Below are positions 9,326 to 16,576 of a DNA stretch of 64,000 bases, in pieces. A program made the translations under genes and the position numbers. The DNA comes from Achromobacter agilis (GTDB lineage Bacteria; Pseudomonadota; Gammaproteobacteria; Burkholderiales; Burkholderiaceae_B), in assembly GCF_900496965.1 (NCBI RefSeq), contig NZ_UFQB01000005.1, forward strand, positions 274,770 to 338,769, given 5' to 3'. Position 1 is the stretch's first letter. Every line of letters starts with the position of its first letter. The notes under the pieces are model-generated. The model was given only the letters and a program-made list of their open reading frames with translations, ran no database searches and had not been told where the DNA came from.

Positions 9326-10159
9326 TCAACCGGCGTCCGGCCCGCCCTTCAGGGCGCGCAGCCAGCGCCCTGGAGAATGTCCGTAGGCCCGGCGGAAATG
9401 CCGGGTCATGTGGCTTTGGTCGGTGAAGCCGGCCCATGCCGCGGCCAGCGCCAGGGGCTGGCCCGCCGCGGCCAGCCGGCGCACCCGCTCCAGCCGCCGC
9501 ATCGTCAGGTAGCGGTAAGGGCTGGTTCCATACAGCACGCGGAAATCGCGCGACAGGCGCCAGCGATCGCGCCCGCTGGCCTGCTCCAGCTCGCTGAGCG
9601 TGACGGGATGCTCCAGCCGGTCCAGCAGGCAGGCCCGAGCCAGCTCCGCCGCACGGTAGTCCACGGCCTGCCGCCCGCGCCGAACACCGGCCGCGGCGGC
9701 CAGCGCATGCGCAAGCTCGTAGATTGCGTCGTCTTCCTCCAGCGGGTCCGGGCTGTCCAGGGACCGCAGCAAGGCGTCGGAGGCGACGTAGAGGCGCGGG
9801 TCCGCCGACAGGCCGCCCGGGATGAAGGGCAGCGGCTTGCCGCCCAGGACACGCTGGATGAGCGCGGGTTCGATGTAGGCCATGCGGTAGCGGAAGCCCG
9901 CGTCCGTTCCCGCATGGCCGTCATGGGGCTCGTCGGGATGCAGCACGATCGTGCCGCCGGGCAGGCTGTGCGCCATGCCGCTGCGGTAGTGGAAGCTCTG
10001 CACGCCCGCCAGGGTGCGGCCGATGCCATAGGTATCGTGCCGGTGCATATCGTAGCCATGCCCGCCGAAGTAGGCCTCGATGCGCTCTACGTTGCGGGCG
10101 GATGAGGCGCGCTGCACCCAGTCGTGCTTGCCGGGCAATTCGATATCGGACTTTTCCAT
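9326..10159 (-). CDS. AraC family transcriptional regulator with cupin sensor
   Basis: 277 residues. The N-terminal AraC_binding cupin (about 25-150) includes GHGYDMHRHDTYGIG and LHPDEPHDGHAG. The C-terminal double helix-turn-helix begins near residue 180 (LERVRRLAAAGQPLALAAAWAGF, then DQSHMTRHFRRAYGHSPGRW). It lies upstream of the small cupin gene on the same strand and could regulate it, or the divergent low-GC membrane gene at 10253; neither can be decided from the sequence. Confidence 0.85.
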   Translation of the reverse strand: MEKSDIELPGKHDWVQRASSARNVERIEAYFGGHGYDMHRHDTYGIGRTLAGVQSFHYRSGMAHSLPGGTIVLHPDEPHDGHAGTDAGFRYRMAYIEPALIQRVLGGKPLPFIPGGLSADPRLYVASDALLRSLDSPDPLEEDDAIYELAHALAAAAGVRRGRQAVDYRAAELARACLLDRLEHPVTLSELEQASGRDRWRLSRDFRVLYGTSPYRYLTMRRLERVRRLAAAGQPLALAAAWAGFTDQSHMTRHFRRAYGHSPGRWLRALKGGPDAG

Positions 10160-10173
10160 ACCGCCGGGATAAA

Positions 10174-10210
10174 GTGTGAGACTACAATTTTTCTCGAAAA
10201 TTCTAGCCTG
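10174..10210. repeat. Upstream copy of a palindrome flanking the low-GC gene
   Basis: 37 bases starting GTGTGAGACTAC and ending TCTAGCCTG. It matches 29 of 37 positions of the perfect palindrome at 10771-10810, in the same orientation, but its own dyad symmetry is degraded. It sits between the AraC start and the ribosome site of the membrane gene, where an operator would be expected. Confidence 0.65.
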
Positions 10211-10252
10211 ATATTTTCCTCAAAGAATATTGACCACCTCTACAAGGACGCG

Positions 10253-10768
10253 ATGATGCGAAACGATCGCAGCACTATCACCATGTATCCGCTTGTCTGG
10301 CATTGGGCAGGAAGAGCGCTGATATATCTGATACTCCTCCTGGTGCCTGCTTTCGCAATTCAATGGCTGGTCGAACAACTGCCCAAGAATGCCCAGTCGA
10401 CGACCGCGATAGTGGCAAACGTCGTCGCCCTGCCGCTGATCTATATGGCGATCTATCTTGGCCTTCGCAAAATCGGCGCTCGCTCCCAGAAGTTCATTTA
10501 CTTCGTCATCCTGCTCTTCATCGCACTGGGCTATGCAGAAGGAAAAAGAGCCTTCACCACTGGCCAGTTCCAGAGCTGGGCGGGTTTAGTGATGTCGATT
10601 TTCTATGTCGGCGCATTTTCGTGGATCGCCTTTCGCGGGGCAAAAGCAAACCGGAACGACACCATCGCCGCCTATGACGCTGCGCGAGAGGAACAAATTT
10701 CAATCCAGGCTGAAGCCATACTGCGAGCCCAACAACTGCAACAGCAACGGACGGCCAGAGGGAAATAA
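10253..10768 (+). CDS. Small membrane protein of unknown function, low GC
   Basis: 171 residues. I do not recognise the family. There are about four hydrophobic segments (ALIYLILLLVPAFAIQWL; IVANVVALPLIYMAIYLGL; FIYFVILLFIALGY; WAGLVMSIFYVGAFSWIAF). A Gln-rich C-terminal tail (EEQISIQAEAILRAQQLQQQ) is probably a short coiled coil in the cytoplasm. AAGGA at 10244-10248 supports the start; two consecutive ATGs (10253, 10256) are possible. Base composition is visibly poorer in GC than the neighbours. The gene lies between two copies of a palindrome (10174-10210 and 10771-10810), which suggests separate acquisition. Confidence 0.7.
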   Translation: MMRNDRSTITMYPLVWHWAGRALIYLILLLVPAFAIQWLVEQLPKNAQSTTAIVANVVALPLIYMAIYLGLRKIGARSQKFIYFVILLFIALGYAEGKRAFTTGQFQSWAGLVMSIFYVGAFSWIAFRGAKANRNDTIAAYDAAREEQISIQAEAILRAQQLQQQRTARGK

Positions 10769-10770
10769 GC

Positions 10771-10810
10771 GTGTGAGGCTACGATTTCGTTCGAAAATCG
10801 TAGCCTCACG
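10771..10810. terminator. Perfect palindrome, probable bidirectional terminator
   Basis: GTGAGGCTACGATTT pairs with AAATCGTAGCCTCAC across a short loop. It lies immediately after the stop of the membrane gene and three bases before the stop of the convergent FUSC gene. Position and stem strength fit a terminator serving both genes, although the T-tracts are short. The same sequence recurs at 10174-10210, which is unusual for a terminator. Confidence 0.65.
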
Positions 10811-10812
10811 CG

Positions 10813-11943
10813 TTAATTCACGCGCCTGGGCAACACGGCCCGCATCCAGCGCGAAAGCAGGGGCCGGATGCGCTGGTTGTGCAATAGCACCGCGCCCAGG
10901 GCGCCGATGAACGCGCCGGTGACCGTATCCAGGAATCGCGCTTCGATGACGACCGCGGGGTAGCCCTGCCCCAGGTGCGGGGCTTCGGCGAGGAAGATCG
11001 TCAGAGGCGTGATCAGCACCACCGCGCTGGCATAGTGCCGCACGACCAGTGTTTCGATCCCGAACGACAGCGCCATCATCACGAGGCTCAGGGTCCAGAC
11101 GTTCAGCGGCAGGCTGAGCAAGGCCCACGCCACGACCAGGCCCACGGCCGTGCCCAGGATGCGGTGCATCTGGCGGCTCCAGGCCGCCCGCAGGCTCGCG
11201 CCCTGGATGATCGCCAGGCAGCTGACGGGCACCCAGTAGGGGCGCTGCAATTGCAGCAGTTCGGCCACCAGCAGGGAAACGCCCACGAACAGGCCGATGA
11301 TCACGGAGTCGTAGACGACGAAATCGAAGGTAGGCCTGGGCAGCTGGGTTTCCGGCGGAGGCGGCGCCACCCGGGTCATATGCAGCGAATACGCAAAAGC
11401 GACCAGGCAGGCCACCAGGGCGCCCAATGCCACCATGCCCACGCGCAGCGGAACATCCTCCACGCGGCCCGGCGTGTAGGCTGCGATCGCCGTCGCCATG
11501 ATGAAGAACAGGCTGCCTGGCGGGCCCAGCCGGTAGCATCGACAGATCATGTTCACCACCATGGCGATCAGGGTGAGCGCGGCGATCATCACGGCCGGCC
11601 AGAACTGCGTCAGCGCGCCCACGGCATAGCACGCGACCATGCCGAAGGAGGCCGCCAGCAGCATCATCATCCGATGCTGCAGCGAAGAATTGGGCAGGCT
11701 CAGGAACACCATGCCGCCCAGACTGGACATTAGCCCGTAGTCCATGCGCCCGAAATAGGCCCCCACCATCAGGGGCAGGCCGGACGACAGCGCCGCGGCC
11801 AGAGGCATTTCCCAGGGCCGGTCGCTGGAATTGACCCGGATCAGGTCGCGCCATACGGCCAGCAGCCGCGCTTTGGCCGAGGCGAAGGAATACCACGGCT
11901 CGTGGCCGCGCCCACCGATTTTCGGGTCATCGTTTCTGTTCAT
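10813..11943 (-). CDS. FUSC family inner-membrane protein
   Basis: 376 residues. Two hydrophobic bundles (about 45-185 and 225-345) with the FUSC pattern: amphipathic start, GAYFGRMDYGLMSSLGGMVF, YWVPVSCLAIIQGASLRAAWSRQMHRILGTAVG. The family includes fusaric-acid resistance proteins, YccS and AaeB, and is thought to export aromatic or other organic acids. The long cytoplasmic middle domain of AaeB/YccS is absent. No adaptor or outer-membrane partner is adjacent. The minus-strand start at 11943 is divergent from the AapJ-type gene. Confidence 0.8.
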   Translation of the reverse strand: MNRNDDPKIGGRGHEPWYSFASAKARLLAVWRDLIRVNSSDRPWEMPLAAALSSGLPLMVGAYFGRMDYGLMSSLGGMVFLSLPNSSLQHRMMMLLAASFGMVACYAVGALTQFWPAVMIAALTLIAMVVNMICRCYRLGPPGSLFFIMATAIAAYTPGRVEDVPLRVGMVALGALVACLVAFAYSLHMTRVAPPPPETQLPRPTFDFVVYDSVIIGLFVGVSLLVAELLQLQRPYWVPVSCLAIIQGASLRAAWSRQMHRILGTAVGLVVAWALLSLPLNVWTLSLVMMALSFGIETLVVRHYASAVVLITPLTIFLAEAPHLGQGYPAVVIEARFLDTVTGAFIGALGAVLLHNQRIRPLLSRWMRAVLPRRVN

Positions 11944-12058
11944 GATTCAACCTTGCCGGCAATCCCGCTGCTTGCCCGCCCTCTCGCCTGCTGGGGCGGG
12001 AGCTGGCCCAGTATGGGCGATCCGTCCGCCGCGGGCAATCTCGCCCCCTTGCGCCGGG

Positions 12059-12102
12059 TAAATTCCGATGGGCGAATTTAACGGGAATTCCCTGATATTC
12101 CC
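12059..12102. promoter_or_regulatory. Inverted repeats between FUSC and AapJ-type genes
   Basis: TAAATTC (12059-12065) and GAATTTA (12074-12080) form a perfect inverted repeat with an 8-base spacer. It is followed by the 10-base palindrome GGGAATTCCC at 12083-12092 and the related GATATTCCC. The region lies between two divergent genes, so these are candidate operator sites. No regulator can be assigned. Confidence 0.4.
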
Positions 12103-12190
12103 ACCCAGGGCCGATGGCTACCATTCCGCGCACCTACGCCCACCGGCGGACGGAAATAACTCAGTATTGCGCCGACCGCGCGGAGACATC

Positions 12191-13207
12191 ATGAAAGCAC
12201 TCAAACTGGCTGCGGCAGGCACCGCCTTGTTCATCTCGTCGTGGGCCGCCCAGGCGGGCGTGACGTTCGACAACATCAAGAGCAAGGGCTTTGTCCAGTG
12301 CGGCGTGTCCACCGGCGTTGCCGGGTTCTCCGTGAACGACAGCAAGGGCGGCTGGACCGGCCTGGACGTGGAGCTGTGCCGCGCGCTGGCCGTCGCCATG
12401 TTCGGCGACGCCTCCAAGAGCAAGATCATGGCGATCAGCGCCCTGCAACGCTTCACTGCCCTGCAATCCGGCGAAGTCGACGTGCTGCCGCGCAATACGA
12501 CGCTGACGCTGACTCGCGACACGACGCTCGGCCTGATCGGCGTGGGCGTGAACTATTACGACAGCCAGGGCATCATGGTGAACAAGTCCCTGAACGTGAA
12601 AAGCGCCAAGGAATTGGAGGGCGCCACGATTTGCGTGCAGCCCGGCACCACCACCGAACTGAACCTCGCGGACTGGTTCCGCTCGAACAACATTTCGTTC
12701 AAGCCCGTCGTCGTCGACCGCATGGACGAAATCATCCGCGCGTTCGCGGTCGGACGCTGCGACGCCTTCACCGGCGACAAGTCGCAACTGGCCGCCGCCC
12801 GCAGCGGCCTGGAAAATCCGGAAAAGTACGACATCCTGCCGGAAGACTTCTCCAAGGAGCCGCTGGGCCCGATGGTGCGCCAGGGCGACGAACAATGGTT
12901 CAACGTGGTCCGCTGGACGGTGAACGTCATGCTGGAAGCCGAGGAATACGGCATTACGTCCAAGAACGTCGATGAAATGTTGAAGAGCACCAACCCCAAT
13001 ATCCAGCGCATCCTGGGCGTGACGCCGGGCATGGGCAAGAACCTGGGCCTGGATGACAAGTGGGCATACAACATCATCAAGACCATCGGCAACTACGGCG
13101 AGAGCTTTGAACGCAACCTGGGCCCCAGCAGCCCGCTGAAGCTGTCGCGCGGCCTGAACGCCTCTTACCGCGACGGCGGCCTGATGTACGGCTGGCCGGT
13201 GCGGTAA
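12191..13207 (+). CDS. aapJ: AapJ-type general L-amino-acid ABC transporter binding protein
   Basis: 338 residues. Signal peptide MKALKLAAAGTALFISSWAAQA. The mature part has the AapJ/BztA pattern: IKSKGFVQCGVSTGVAGFS, GWTGLDVELCRALAVAMFGD, TFTGDKSQLAAARS-type hinge regions, and GMGKNLGLDDKWAYNIIKTIGNYGE. It binds amino acids in the periplasm for an AapQMP-type permease. No permease or ATPase gene follows: a parvulin gene comes next, so here the binding protein is an orphan. The start is supported by the signal peptide; no strong ribosome site is evident. Confidence 0.85.
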   Translation: MKALKLAAAGTALFISSWAAQAGVTFDNIKSKGFVQCGVSTGVAGFSVNDSKGGWTGLDVELCRALAVAMFGDASKSKIMAISALQRFTALQSGEVDVLPRNTTLTLTRDTTLGLIGVGVNYYDSQGIMVNKSLNVKSAKELEGATICVQPGTTTELNLADWFRSNNISFKPVVVDRMDEIIRAFAVGRCDAFTGDKSQLAAARSGLENPEKYDILPEDFSKEPLGPMVRQGDEQWFNVVRWTVNVMLEAEEYGITSKNVDEMLKSTNPNIQRILGVTPGMGKNLGLDDKWAYNIIKTIGNYGESFERNLGPSSPLKLSRGLNASYRDGGLMYGWPVR

Positions 13208-13303
13208 GCGAGCGGCGCGCGCAACGGCCCAAGTGGCCGATTGACGGGCGGAACACCTAGGAATACCTGTTCCCACTTGTATTGAAGGGATACGTAATAG
13301 TCA

Positions 13304-13357
13304 TCAGCGGACTCACGGGCGCAGGTTACCCTAGCGGTCACAGCGCCCGTCCGCTGA
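13304..13357 (+). other. Strong stem-loop upstream of the parvulin gene
   Basis: CAGCGGAC...GGGCGC on the left pairs with GCGCCCGTCCGCTG on the right, with a small bulge. No T-run follows, so it is not a classical terminator. It could be a 3' end for the binding-protein transcript or a leader structure of ppiC. Confidence 0.4.
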
Positions 13358-13404
13358 ATGCGTTACTCTCCCCCTCCCCTTATCAAGTCAGCTAGGAGCC
13401 CTAC

Positions 13405-13686
13405 ATGGCACAAGCCTCCGCCCGTCACATCCTCGTCTCCACCGAAGCCAAGGCTAACGAACTCAAGACCGCCATCGAAAACGGCGCCGACTTCGCCCAG
13501 CTGGCCAAGGAAAACTCCAGCTGCCCGTCCAGCCGCGACGGCGGCAACCTGGGCACGTTCGGCCCGGGCCAGATGGTCAAGGAATTCGACACCGTGGTGT
13601 TCAGCGCCCCGGTCGGCGTGGTCCAGGGCCCGGTGAAGACCCAGTTCGGTTACCACCTGGTCGAAGTGACCAACCGCCAGGACTAA
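13405..13686 (+). CDS. ppiC: Parvulin peptidyl-prolyl cis-trans isomerase
   Basis: 93 residues forming one complete rotamase domain: ARHILVST near the start, GADFAQLAKENSSCPSS, GGNLGTFGPGQMVKEFD, and TQFGYHLVEVTNR at the end. There is no signal peptide, so this is the small cytoplasmic PpiC type. It catalyses proline cis-trans isomerisation in folding proteins. GGAG lies eight bases before the ATG. It is the last gene before a strong terminator. Confidence 0.9.
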   Translation: MAQASARHILVSTEAKANELKTAIENGADFAQLAKENSSCPSSRDGGNLGTFGPGQMVKEFDTVVFSAPVGVVQGPVKTQFGYHLVEVTNRQD

Positions 13687-13710
13687 ACCTCCTCGCGATA
13701 CGCAAAAAAA

Positions 13711-13746
13711 GGCCGCCGCCGGGCATTCCCCGGCGGCGGCCTTTTC
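13711..13746 (+). terminator. Rho-independent terminator after ppiC
   Basis: GGCCGCCGCCGG (13711-13722) pairs with CCGGCGGCGGCC (from 13730), preceded by a run of A and followed by TTTT. The A-run allows it to work for the opposing ABC operon as well. Confidence 0.85.
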
Positions 13747-13772
13747 ATGGCGGAAATGAGGGCCCGGCGGCC

Positions 13773-14513
13773 TTATTCCTTGCCCGTCATGACCATATGC
13801 GCCAACGCGTCGGCATCCAGCCCGGCCACGTCGCGCTCGATCACCTTCACGCCGCTCTTCAGGACCGCCACGCGGTCGGCCAGGGCGACCACGTCCGCCA
13901 TGTTGTGGCTGATGAGGATGACGGTACGGCCTTCGTCGCGCAACTTGCGCACCAGGTTCAGCACCAGGGCCGTTTCCTTGACGCCGAGCGCGGCGGTGGG
14001 TTCGTCCATGATGACGACGCGCGCGTCCCAGCGCAGCGCGCGGGCGATGGCGACGGCCTGGCGCTGCCCGCCGGACATGCGCTCGACGGGGCGCTCCATA
14101 TCGTCGATGGGCACGGACAGCCGCTGCAGGTAGCCGCGCGCATCCTGCGCCATGCGGCGCTTGTCCAGCAGGCTGAACACCGCCACGCGGCGCACCAGCT
14201 CGGCGCCCATGAAGATGTTTTCCCAGATGGACAGGCGCGGCGCCAGCGCCAGGTCCTGGTAGATGGTGGCGATGCCCTGCGCCAGCGCGTCGTGGGGCGA
14301 GGCGAACACCACCTTCTTGCCGTTCAGGCTGAGTTCGCCGCCGCTGGGCGCCTGCGCGCCGGAGATGATGCGGATCAGCGTGGACTTGCCCGCGCCGTTG
14401 TCGCCGCAGATGGCCATGACCTTGCCTTGCGGCACGTCCAGGTCTATGCCTTTCAGGGCCTCGACGGCGCCATACGATTTCTTGATCTGGCGTAGCGACA
14501 ACGCGGCGGTCAT
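13773..14513 (-). CDS. Sugar ABC transporter ATPase (CUT2, single domain)
   Basis: 246 residues with one complete ABC domain: Walker A GDNGAGKST (about 36-44), signature RMSGGQRQAVAIARAL, Walker B VVIMDEPTAALG, and the switch His in VILISHNM. The GDNGAGKST form and sequence place it with RbsA/XylG/FrcA-type ATPases. RbsA has two such domains in tandem; this is the short, FrcA-like type that works as a homodimer. It is the last gene of a kinase-permease-binding protein-ATPase operon, 12 bases after the binding-protein gene. Confidence 0.88.
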   Translation of the reverse strand: MTAALSLRQIKKSYGAVEALKGIDLDVPQGKVMAICGDNGAGKSTLIRIISGAQAPSGGELSLNGKKVVFASPHDALAQGIATIYQDLALAPRLSIWENIFMGAELVRRVAVFSLLDKRRMAQDARGYLQRLSVPIDDMERPVERMSGGQRQAVAIARALRWDARVVIMDEPTAALGVKETALVLNLVRKLRDEGRTVILISHNMADVVALADRVAVLKSGVKVIERDVAGLDADALAHMVMTGKE

Positions 14514-14525
14514 GGCTGCTGGCTC

Positions 14526-15488
14526 TTACTTGGCGGGTTGCAGGAATTTCTGGACGTTGCTGGCGTCGACCAATACCGAGTCCATGAAGAGATAAGGGCC
14601 GGCAACGACGGTTTCCTTGGGCTCCTTCTTGACGACGATGCGGTCGATGGAGTCGATGGCCTTGGCGCCCATCTGCTCGAAGGGAATCATCATGGTGGCA
14701 GTGACGAGGCTGTCGGGATCGGCGATGCGGCGGTACGTTTCCGGACTGCCGTCGACGGACACCAGCGTGATGTCGCCCTTCTTCATGCCCTGGGCCTGGA
14801 GCAGGTCATCGATGACGTAGGCCTGGCCGTCGAACGAGGCCCAGACGCCCGTGAACTGGCCCTGGTGGCGCAGGAACAGGGCTTGCATGCCATTGCGCAC
14901 GTCGTCGCGCCAGCTCTGCGTGCGAGCCATGCTGAATTTGGCCAGGTCCTTGACGGCGGTATTCTCGGTCAGCACGGCGTCCAGCATCTTGCCGCGGATG
15001 CGGGTGCCGGAATTGCCGTCGAAGCGGGCGGAAAGGATGTTGCCCTGGTAGCCCATCTTGCCGAGCAGGTACAGCACCGACTGCGCGCCCGTGGCGTATT
15101 CGTTGACTTCGACATCGAACAGCATGTGGGGGCTGGCGCCGGACATCACGCCCACCACGGGGATGCCCTTCTCCTTGGCGCCCTGGAGTTGGGCGTCGGT
15201 CTCTACCGGCTTGCCCATGGCGATGACGATGGCGTCGACCTTCTTGTTGACCAGCGTGTCCAGCTGTTCGGCCAGCTTGGGCAGCGACCCTTCGGCGTTC
15301 AGCTGGGTGACGGTCCAGCCCTTCTCGCGGGCGGCGCCGGCAGCGGCATTGGCCACGCGGGCGTGGGTCTCCGAAGACATCTGGAACGCAACGATACCCA
15401 CGTCGAAGGCATGGGCGGCGGTGCTGGCCGCCAGCGCCTGCGCCGTGAACGCGGCAAGCGCCAGGGTGCGCGTCAAGGATTTACGCAT
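14526..15488 (-). CDS. Sugar ABC transporter periplasmic binding protein (RbsB-like)
   Basis: 320 residues. Signal peptide MRKSLTRTLALAAFTAQALA...AHA, followed by a type I periplasmic fold: FDVGIVAFQMSSETHARVANAA, AQLNAEGSLPKLAEQLDTLVNKKVDAIVIA, and a third block with TLVSVDGSPETYRRIA. It should capture a sugar or polyol for the adjacent permease. The 18-base gap to the permease and 12-base gap to the ATPase indicate one transcript. The sugar is not identifiable; the FGGY kinase in the operon suggests a pentose, a pentulose or a sugar alcohol. Confidence 0.87.
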   Translation of the reverse strand: MRKSLTRTLALAAFTAQALAASTAAHAFDVGIVAFQMSSETHARVANAAAGAAREKGWTVTQLNAEGSLPKLAEQLDTLVNKKVDAIVIAMGKPVETDAQLQGAKEKGIPVVGVMSGASPHMLFDVEVNEYATGAQSVLYLLGKMGYQGNILSARFDGNSGTRIRGKMLDAVLTENTAVKDLAKFSMARTQSWRDDVRNGMQALFLRHQGQFTGVWASFDGQAYVIDDLLQAQGMKKGDITLVSVDGSPETYRRIADPDSLVTATMMIPFEQMGAKAIDSIDRIVVKKEPKETVVAGPYLFMDSVLVDASNVQKFLQPAK

Positions 15489-15506
15489 GGTGGTTTCCCC
15501 TTTCGG

Positions 15507-16448
15507 TCAGAATTTGAAGGCCGCTTTCTTCAGCACGGCCGATGACACCGCGACGGACGCGATGATGATGAAGCCCAGCACGATGTCCTGCACGTAGTAC
15601 GGTGCGCCCATCAACACCAGGCCGTTGCCCAGCACCTTCAGGATCAGCGCCGCGACGAGCGTGCCCGGGATATTGGCGTGGCCGGGATTGAACATGGTCA
15701 TGCCCAGCAGGACGGCGGCGATCGCATACAGGAAGTAGTCGCCGGCCATGTTGGGCGCGGCGGACGACAAGCTGGACGTGAGCAGCACGGCGGCCAGCCC
15801 CGCGCAGACGCCGGACAGGGCCAGGCCGATACTTTTCATGGCGCGAATGTCGATGCCGGCCAGGCGGGCGGACTCGCCGGCTTCGCCGGTGGCTGTCATG
15901 CGGGCGCCGGTGCGGGTCCATTTGACGAGGAAGAAGGCGAAGAGCACTGCGCCGAGCATCCACAGCACCAGGGCGGGGATGCCGAAAGGCTTGCCGCGGG
16001 CGAGGTCGGTGAACGCCGCGGGCCAGCGGCCCACGTAGGACACGCCGTCGGTCAGCATGAAGGCGAAGCCGCGCGCCATGGCGGCCATGCCCAGCGTGGC
16101 GATCAGCGAGGGAACCCGCAGCCGGGTGACGGCGATCCCGTTGACCAGGCCGCAGAGCAGCCCCACGCCAAGCCCCGCGCCGACCGCAAGCAGCACGGGC
16201 TGGCCGGTGTGGACCAGCGCGCCGGTCACGACGGCGGCCAGGCTGGCCACGTCGGCCACCGACAGGTCCAGCTCGGCCGTGACCAGCGCAAGGGTGAAGC
16301 CCAGCGCGATGATGGCGAGGAAACTGGTTTCCTTGGCGATGTTCAAAAGGTTGTTGGGCGCCGCGAAATTCGGCGCGGCCAATGCGAAGAAACCGACCAG
16401 AACCAGTCCCGCTATCGCCGTGCCGTACTTTTCCAGGATGCCGCGCAT
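15507..16448 (-). CDS. Sugar ABC transporter permease (RbsC-like)
   Basis: 313 residues, strongly hydrophobic, with 8-10 membrane segments. CUT2 permease features include NLLNIAKETSFLAIIALGFTLALVTAELDLSV near the N-terminus and the cytoplasmic loop around TGEAGESARLAGIDIRAMKS that contacts the ATPase. The C-terminal part has GDYFLYAIAAVLLGMTMF. It forms the channel for the adjacent binding protein and ATPase. Confidence 0.88.
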   Translation of the reverse strand: MRGILEKYGTAIAGLVLVGFFALAAPNFAAPNNLLNIAKETSFLAIIALGFTLALVTAELDLSVADVASLAAVVTGALVHTGQPVLLAVGAGLGVGLLCGLVNGIAVTRLRVPSLIATLGMAAMARGFAFMLTDGVSYVGRWPAAFTDLARGKPFGIPALVLWMLGAVLFAFFLVKWTRTGARMTATGEAGESARLAGIDIRAMKSIGLALSGVCAGLAAVLLTSSLSSAAPNMAGDYFLYAIAAVLLGMTMFNPGHANIPGTLVAALILKVLGNGLVLMGAPYYVQDIVLGFIIIASVAVSSAVLKKAAFKF

Positions 16449-16576
16449 CGACTCAACCCTTGCTGCGTTTGATTATTGTGCGGATGCCGTCGCCGGCATG
16501 CGGATGCACGGGCCCATGGCCCGTGCTGATGGCGTCGTAGTTTATACCCCGGTGCGCCGGGCCGGGGCCGCCCGCA
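16449..16576 (-). other. Three stem-loops between kinase and permease genes
   Basis: The 128-base gap holds ATGCCG...CGGCAT near 16486-16502, a perfect GCACGGGCC-CAT-GGCCCGTGC hairpin at 16506-16526, and CCCCGG...CCGGGG near 16548-16568. The other gaps in this operon are 12-18 bases. These structures could terminate partially or protect mRNA ends, changing the ratio of transporter to kinase. Confidence 0.45.
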
